A DNA stretch of 64,000 bases, taken from positions 5,528,397 through 5,592,396 of the forward strand of contig NC_044930.1 of assembly GCF_003576645.1 (NCBI RefSeq), read 5' to 3'. The position numbers were made by a program, and so were the translations under genes. Origin of the DNA: Ipomoea triloba. Lineage: Eukaryota > Streptophyta > Magnoliopsida > Solanales > Convolvulaceae. Below, in pieces: positions 57,401-64,000 of the stretch; within the stretch, counting starts at the first letter, position 1; every line of letters begins with the position of its first letter. Below the pieces are notes generated by a model. The model did no database searches and was not told where the DNA came from. It saw nothing but the letters and a program-made list of their open reading frames with translations.

Positions 57401-58697
57401 TTTTTTGTTATAATTTAATAAAATTAAATGAATGGTAAAAATTCTTAAATTAAATAATATACCATTTTTATTTTTAATATTCAGTATTAATTTATTATTA
57501 CACGTAATATGCCTCCCTATAAATTACTCCGTATAAGTTAACTATCCTTTCAGGTAAACCGTAAACGTAGCGGTAGTTGTGGGGAAATAGACGGTTTCTA
57601 AATATTATATATGGTAATTACCTCTAAAATTATGACCATAATTTCTAACGGTAATTTTGCGTAATTCTGTGCATATATGTAAAAACCGGTCGATCAAAGA
57701 CCGTTGGATAAGACAGGAAACGTTTTATCTAATTCTAAACTGTAGTTATGGCCTGGTAATTTATAAATTATTTTCTTTTTCTTCCCAATTTATAAATTAC
57801 TTTACCCATGAAAGTGATGACACATGCTAAAAAACAGTAAAAAGTGTCCAATCTTTCTACCGTTGGAAAGTGGAAACTGGCAACGCACTTACGCACCACA
57901 CAACATCACTAAAATAACCAAATACTATGATCAATATATCAAAATCTTAATTTGCAAATTACTTAATAAATAGATTAATCCCATCATGAAAATTATCAAA
58001 TAAAATATTATCAGTTAAAAAAAAACTATTTTATATTTTAAATTTTCTCTTATAAATTTGAACTCCAAATTTAAGAGTCCATCACCACTCCGAACCTGAA
58101 TGTGGGGTGAATGAGGTAAATCACGTAATGGACCTCAATTGATCTACAGACCCTCAAATAATTGTATACTAGTACCACAACAAAATGAAATTCATATCTT
58201 TTTTTTTCGTCATTGGTAGAATTCGACACAAATTATACTGCGAACTAAAATCTACCTTGCACATCACGCACCATAGTCTAAATTATATACATACAATTAG
58301 CCTATTATTTATTTTCAGTTAACATATTATATACATCAAAATAAAGCTTATAAATTTATTCTAAATTTTCTCGTGTTACATGATCATGTGACAATATAAT
58401 TACCTCTTTTTTTCTTTTTTTTTTAAATAACTGTGACAATGTTTAATATGCGATTTTTTTTTTTTGGAAATAAAAGATTTATTATTTGTTCATGCATTAA
58501 AAGGGAAAACATCTTTAAAATACATTAACAATAAGAATAGAGGCCAAATGACGTAGTGCAATTATTACTTAATAATCTTGATCAAGTATAAGTACAACTG
58601 TATAAGTATAGCTAATTTTTTTTTATTCCTTCATTCTTTTTCTTTTCTCCTCTAGCTCTAAGTTGTAAACACGGTTAAATAACATCATTTAATGTAT

Positions 58698-59147
58698 GGG
58701 TCACACTTGTGTGAGACCGTCTCACGGATCCTTATTCGTGAGACGGGTCGGGTCGGGTCAAAGCATGCACCAAGCAAATGTCATACTTATATGTGCAAAT
58801 CTCACACTTATATGTTCAAATATAACACTAATCAAAAATACAATTTTTATTACTTATAAGAGAAAAAGTAATACATTTTTCATAATAAATAATGTTGACA
58901 AGTGCCTCTCACTTATAAGGGCAAATATAATACTTTTGAGGAAAAATGTAATACTTTTAAATCGAAATGTAAAAGTATTGTATTTTCCCTTAAAAGTATT
59001 ACATTCATCCTAATAAGTAACAAAAATTTTATTCTTGATTAGTATTACATTTGAGCATATAAGTATGGCATTTGTGCATATAAGTGTTACATTTGCATCT
59101 TGACCCGACCCGTTCCATAGTGAGACGGTCTCACACAAGTTTTTGTC
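58698..59147. mobile_element. Mutator-type MITE, copy 2, perfect 9 bp target duplication
   Basis: The element is 450 bp and about 90% or more like copy 1 by eye. The perfect duplication ttaatgtat is at 58689-58697 and 59148-59156. Both termini contain gtgagac-c-gtctcac, which is itself a perfect inverted repeat, so each end can fold on its own. It ends about 410 bp upstream of the GT106 start codon. Confidence 0.92.
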
Positions 59148-59156
59148 TTAATGTAT

Positions 59157-59565
59157 TAATTTGTATATTGTACTTAATTTCTTGTATACTATCAAAACTT
59201 TCTCCTTTTGCATTTATTATGCATTTACTATTTTTATAATATTTTTTTGGAGTATACTATTTTTATAATATATTTTTTTATTTTTTATAAATTTCCCTAA
59301 TTTTTATCACTAGACAATTATTTAATCACGCATTACGAAATATAAAATATAAAATTTATAAAAATAAGAATGTTGGGGCGCACCAGACCCCACTGCGTGA
59401 GTACCCCCACAAACACGTACAAATATACAGAGACAAAGCAACGGTTCACAATTGGAAAATTCTCTCTCTTTCTCCCTTCCATTTCTCACTCTCAAGGTTT
59501 TTTTTTTCCGGTTTCTTGACTTTCAGTTGTAACTGTTTATTTATATCGCACAAACACACGGTGAC
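59157..59565 (+). promoter_or_regulatory. Proximal promoter and CT-rich 5' UTR of the GT106 gene
   Basis: AT-rich DNA is followed by a pyrimidine tract (ctctctctttctcccttcc at about 59462-59480) typical of a plant leader. A weak aaatata at about 59422 is the only TATA-like site. Confidence 0.45.
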
Positions 59566-60484
59566 ATGTCAGCCGGTGGCACCACCGCCAACTCCTCCGC
59601 GGCCAGCGGAGGAGGCGGCCCCACCACGCACCACCGTCGCCGTTTCGCCGACTTCTTGAACGACCACGAAAAATCATCGGATCACGTCCAAATCGCCTGC
59701 GAGGATTCCTCCGGCGACGCCGGCAATCCGGAATCGAACAATAGCAATAGTAGTAGCAGATGCGGCGGCGGCGGTGGTGGCGGTGCCGGCTACCACCCTG
59801 TCCTCCACCAGCACCCGGTGATTAGGCAGTTGTTGGTTCGTAAACGGATGCCGGAAAGCGTGGCTGTGGAATTGGACGAATGCTTGTTAGGCCTCCGCTC
59901 CATCTCGCAGACATTGAGATCGAGGAAAAAAATGGGGCGTACGGTTTCAGGATTGCTTTTAGTATTCGTCGTGGTCTCTGTATTTCTCAGATTCTCTTTC
60001 TTCGCCAGCGACAATGGCGAAGAGGTTAGCTCGCGTTTAGTCCTTCAGAATTTCAAAAATGAATGGGCGAATGCTCAGAACATTGTGTCGGAAACCGATT
60101 CCTTATCTTCCTCCTCCGGCGACCTTATTCGGAATCGTCAAATGAAGGAATTACCAGTAAGTTTTTTTAAAATTTTTATTTTTATTTTTAGAATTATATT
60201 TTAATGAAATTTAAATTCCTGAAAATACCATTATTAAGCTAAATAAATGCATAAATTCAGTTATTTTGTTTTTTTATGGAATACTTTTCCAAATTGCGCG
60301 TTCTGCAATTCTAGCGTTTTACCCACGTCTGTTTGAAGGCGGAAAGTTGGAAGGGATGGGGGTGGTGGGGGGGGGGGGGGGGGGGGGGAATTGTTNNNNN
60401 NNNNNNNNNNNNNNNNNNNNNNNNNNNNNNNNNNNNNNNNNNNNNNNNNNNNNNNNNNNNNNNNNNNNNNNNNNNNNNNNNNNN

Positions 60485-60516
<32 letters not shown>

Positions 60517-63026
60517 GGGGTCTGAGAATTTTTATTTTTTTATATAATTTTTCTGTTTAATTTTTGTTGAGTATAGAATTTTCGGGATCCAATTTACCGG
60601 TGACAGTTAGGCGGAATTGCGCGTTTGTGTTTTGAGCTGCCTGCCTGGGTTTTAGTGGGTGGCAATAAACTCGCTGAGTCGCAGTCGCTCTTTGACTCGC
60701 TGACTTTACTAATAATCTAATTTATTTGCTTAGAATCTATTTAATTTAGTTAATTGTTTTTAAACTTATAGTTAGTGAGGCGTGTTAAATTTGGAATGTT
60801 TCATATTACGTATTTCATTTATTTATTTATTTAATTAAATTTATAGTGGTATTGATCAATATCCATGCTATTAATAAATACTAAAATTTATATCACTTGT
60901 ACAAGGTACTTAGTTTAGTGTATGTAGGCAGTTTGAGCTTGAATCAGCCTATAACCACCATTAGGTGCATGTAACGTTTTTCAAACTTAGTTTTAATTAC
61001 AATTAATAGGAGGTGTATTGTAGAAGAAGATTATGTTGCCAACTTTTATGGTACATATTTTGACAGTGAAAGTGTGATTACATATTTTGTAATTCTTGGT
61101 TATTTAGAGGCAGAGAACATTCTGATGAACTATGGTTATTGAGAGGAGCTCACCATTTTTTTAATGTGATTTTTAACAGGTTCCAGAAATATGGAAGAAA
61201 GCAAATAGTGATAACTATTATCAATGCATTACTCGACCAAAGAATAGAATAAGTGTGTAATGGTTCTCTGGTTTTTGGAATTCCAGTTTTGTTTGGCACA
61301 TGAATAGGCTTTTAATAGAGAATTGTTGTTGGTTCAGGGACAGGGACTGCAACAAATGGCTATATCTTAGTTCATGCTAATGGAGGATTGAATCAAATGA
61401 AAGCAGGGGTAAGTGAATTTAGTCTCTCTTTTCCATTTTTTTGGGCAAATGCAAGCTGAATCTTTGTGCTAACTTTGGGTAATAATTACTTCAGATATGT
61501 GACATGGTTGCTATAGCTAAAATCATGAATGCCACCCTGGTTCTTCCTTCTCTTGATCACGACTCGTTCTGGACGGATCCTAGGTAATTCTTTAGTCCTT
61601 GCAGTTAGTTGAGGCCTTTTTAGTATTTTTCAGCATTTTGGGTTCTAAGTTTTTGCATTTGTTTTTATAGTGGTTTCAAGGATATATTTGATTGGAAGCA
61701 TTTCATTGAGGTTTTGAGAGATGATATTGAGATAGTAGAATCTTTGCCACCAAAATATGCAAAAGTGAAGCCTCTGTCAAAGGCACCTGTGTCCTGGTCA
61801 AAGGTCTGTAAACAGAAACCTAAAAAGCTTTGAAGCCATATCTTTCTTCTTATGAGTGTTGGAGCTGAAATTCTTTTTTCTGCAGGCTAGTTACTATAGA
61901 AAGGAGATTATTCCTATACTGAAGAAGCATAAAGTCATCAAGTTTACCCACACCGATTCGAGGCTTGCAAACAACGGGCTAGCCTCCTCTATCCAGAGGC
62001 TTCGCTGTCGGGCAAACTATGAGGCTCTTAAATACAGCCCTGAGATTGAGGAGTTTGGGAAGAGGTTGGTGGATAGATTGAGGGATAATGGCGAGCCGTA
62101 TATTGCACTTCATCTAAGGTATAATTACTATGGTCACTATTGGCTGGATTCTGAATTTTGTGTTTTATGGACTAAAACTTAGCCTGATTGTGTATATGTG
62201 CAGATATGAAAAGGACATGCTTGCATTCACAGGCTGTAGCCACAATCTAACAGCAGCAGAGGCCGAGGAACTTCGCGTGATGAGATATAATGTGAAGCAC
62301 TGGAAAGAGAAGGAAATAGACAGCAAAGCAAAGAGACTGGTTGGGGGCTGCCCTATGACACCAAGGGAAGCTGCTTTGTTTTTGAAGGCAATGGGGTACC
62401 CTTCCACTACAAGAATATACATTGTTGCAGGGGAAATATATGGTAATAGCAGCATGGATGCGTTCCGTTTAGAGTATCCTAACGTCTTCTCTCACTCGAC
62501 GCTAGCAACAGAAGAAGAATTGGGAGCTTATAAGCAGTACCAGAACCGTCTGGCCGCCTTAGATTACATTTTGGCACTTGAAAGTGATTTGTTTGTTTAT
62601 ACATATGATGGAAACATGGCTAAGGCAGTGCAGGGGCATAGGAGGTTTGAAGGTTTTCGAAAGACGATCAGCCCCGACAGGTTTGTTGCCTCTCAGTCCT
62701 CAACTTCTTGTGCTTATTCACTCAATCAGTCTATAATCTCTGTGTTTTTGTTTGTTTTCAGAGCCAGTTTTGTAACACTGATAGATTTCTTGGACAAGGG
62801 TGCTATAACTTGGGAAGAATTTTCCACAGAGGTAAAATCTTTACATTCCAACAGGCTTGGAGCCCCTTACCTTAGACAAATCGGAGAGTCACCAAGATTA
62901 GAGGAGAACTTCTATGCGAATCCTTTTCCGGGTTGTATATGTGATAGATCTCAGGACCAAGCTAGCAAGCAGAGGTCTGAGATCATCAAGCCAAGCTTAG
63001 AGGTTAACTTTGCTGCACAAAGATAG
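59566..63026 (+). CDS. O-fucosyltransferase-like protein (GT106/DUF246), type II membrane enzyme
   Basis: Exons are 59566-60156, 61180-61252, 61338-61408, 61495-61583, 61671-61803, 61886-62118, 62204-62680 and 62762-63026. All junctions are GT-AG and in frame, giving 643 aa. The N-terminal 120 residues are low complexity (Ser, Gly and His rich, with GGGGGGG near 67-73) and presumably cytosolic. A membrane anchor spans about 126-147 ([20 protein letters not shown]). The lumenal catalytic domain follows. It carries [34 protein letters not shown], the [10 protein letters not shown] block, [17 protein letters not shown] and [10 protein letters not shown], all hallmarks of plant GT106 proteins. 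Members include a rhamnogalacturonan-I rhamnosyltransferase, so the donor sugar here cannot be stated. A Golgi location is expected. Intron 1 (1023 bp) contains an N gap bounded by long G runs. The stop is followed by a 3' UTR of several hundred bp. The gene looks intact. Confidence 0.94.
60360..60520 (+). other. Poly-G tract and assembly gap in GT106 intron 1
   Basis: About 20-30 consecutive G lie on each side of 89 N (60396-60484). Sequencing probably failed in the G run, so gap size and repeat length are unreliable. Confidence 0.9.
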
Positions 63027-63622
63027 GGTTTAGTCATAGGTTGTAAGACACACAAACACTTACACTGCCAACATTAGTGGGTGGATGAAAGAATTGTTCT
63101 TTCTTCATGGCACTGTGATATCCAGACAGGAAAAAGAACACATATAAAGATGGAGGTTGCATGTCAATGGGATTTTGCCTAAGGATGGAAACATGGCAAA
63201 ACAGATCGATCAAATTGGATGCAAAGAAAAGCTGGTTTACAAGGCTCTGATAGGTAGCTTCTGTCAGAGATGCAGGGGCTATTGCTTGGATAGTGAAATC
63301 TTTATTCTTTGATTTTTTTTTTTTGTTGCCACTTATAGATATTTATTATGAAAGATAGGTTCTTTACGGATCGGAATGTATCAAGGTTTGAAAATCATAA
63401 AAGTCCATGATTGCAAATGAATTCTTCTGCAGATCTCAGTCAATAAATTCGAATGTAGTCACAGGTCACTAAAAATCCAGCACAACATTTGCAGGATATT
63501 GAAATCAGCCCAAACCTTACTTTGGAAAATCTTCTGGTTTCTAGCATACCATACTGCCCACCAAGCTGCCAATATCATCCATCAACCCCCTTCTTTAATA
63601 ACGAATACCAGAAATTGCCAAA
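63027..63622 (+). other. 3' UTR and downstream flank of the GT106 gene
   Basis: It has no further coding region. The position of the poly-A site is not evident. Confidence 0.5.
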
Positions 63623-63727
63623 GACCTTGTGGTCTAGTGGCACCCGATGTCCCAGTTTACACTCCACATGGATGATGGGAGTAGGTTCAAGCCTCAGTGG
63701 AGGCAATGAATTCTACTACAAATAATA
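63623..63727 (+). mobile_element. SINE copy (TGTGGTCTAGTGGCAC family)
   Basis: It reads accttgtggtctagtggcac with the A box, then GGTTCAAGCCTC as the B box, and ends ctacaaataataa. It is the better-preserved relative of 46940-47052. No clear target duplication was found. Confidence 0.7.
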
Positions 63728-64000
63728 ACTAGAATAAAAACACTACTCCTATGTTTAGTAACTCATTGCAAAATATACATTTTGTTTTTGTTTTTAAATA
63801 ATATTTATTATAACAATTAAATTCTACTTGTGCCCAACAAGATTACATATATCCCCACCACAACGGGTAGTAAAATATTTGCATGATAGTATGATATTGG
63901 TAATTAATGTGGGTGTGGAAATTTTTTTAAATCACGTTTTTAAGGTGCGTAGTTTGTGTAATTAAGGTGCGCCATTGAAATGTATCGAGGTTTCAAAATA
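63728..64000. other. AT-rich DNA at the window end
   Basis: Nothing recognisable. Confidence 0.5.

Larger units (their letters stand above)
54851..58688. other. AT-rich intergenic DNA between two MITE copies
   Basis: Contents: a (TTG)n/(TTA)n microsatellite at about 56685-56756, a repeat at about 56990-57260 that matches 13930-14130 inverted, and a tRNA-like SINE fragment at 57301-57400. No gene is supported. Confidence 0.5.

Overview
The window is nuclear DNA from a flowering plant, very probably a core eudicot and perhaps an asterid; I cannot name the species. The grounds are AT-rich intergenic DNA, genes with several GT-AG introns, plant-type LTR retrotransposons, MITEs and SINEs, and three recognisable plant gene families. 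Three runs of N (42261-42906, 60396-60484 and single Ns at 8136 and 42025) show that it is a draft scaffold.

Layout, left to right. (1) 1.2-4.3 kb, minus strand: a complete nine-exon mitochondrial uncoupling-protein gene (308 aa). Its first intron carries a 3 x 224 bp tandem repeat that also copies the splice donor. (2) 4.9-8.3 kb: a non-autonomous LTR retrotransposon with 5 bp target duplication, followed by copia debris near 10 kb and a 1.6 kb solo LTR at 11.3-13.0 kb. (3) 14.9-36 kb: a tandem array on the minus strand of five apparently intact DUF674 genes (A to E, 447-474 aa). Each has three exons and two copies of the DUF674 domain. The array also holds an orphan terminal exon and a collapsed pseudogene. 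Transposons have landed between and inside the units: a hAT transposase remnant split by a Mutator-type MITE, two solo LTRs with perfect target duplications, and a SINE. (4) 38.3-45.3 kb: a gag-containing SIRE/Maximus-type copia region whose assembly is redundant and partly low quality. (5) 45.3-59.5 kb: a gene-poor stretch with MITEs, SINE fragments, a long hairpin and microsatellites. (6) 59.6-63.0 kb, plus strand: a complete eight-exon O-fucosyltransferase-like (GT106) gene of 643 aa.

The three gene families have no evident pathway link. The uncoupling protein acts in the mitochondrial inner membrane and the GT106 protein is expected in the Golgi. The DUF674 family has no established biochemical function. 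The most informative part is the DUF674 array. Comparing paralogous units shows the order of events: duplication came first, then solo-LTR, SINE and intron insertions. One deletion gave gene D a new hydrophobic C-terminus, and one copy (F) was destroyed. No clearly new biological system is proven here. The strongest leads are the D tail, the splice-donor repeat array in the uncoupling-protein intron, and the long hairpin at 53 kb.
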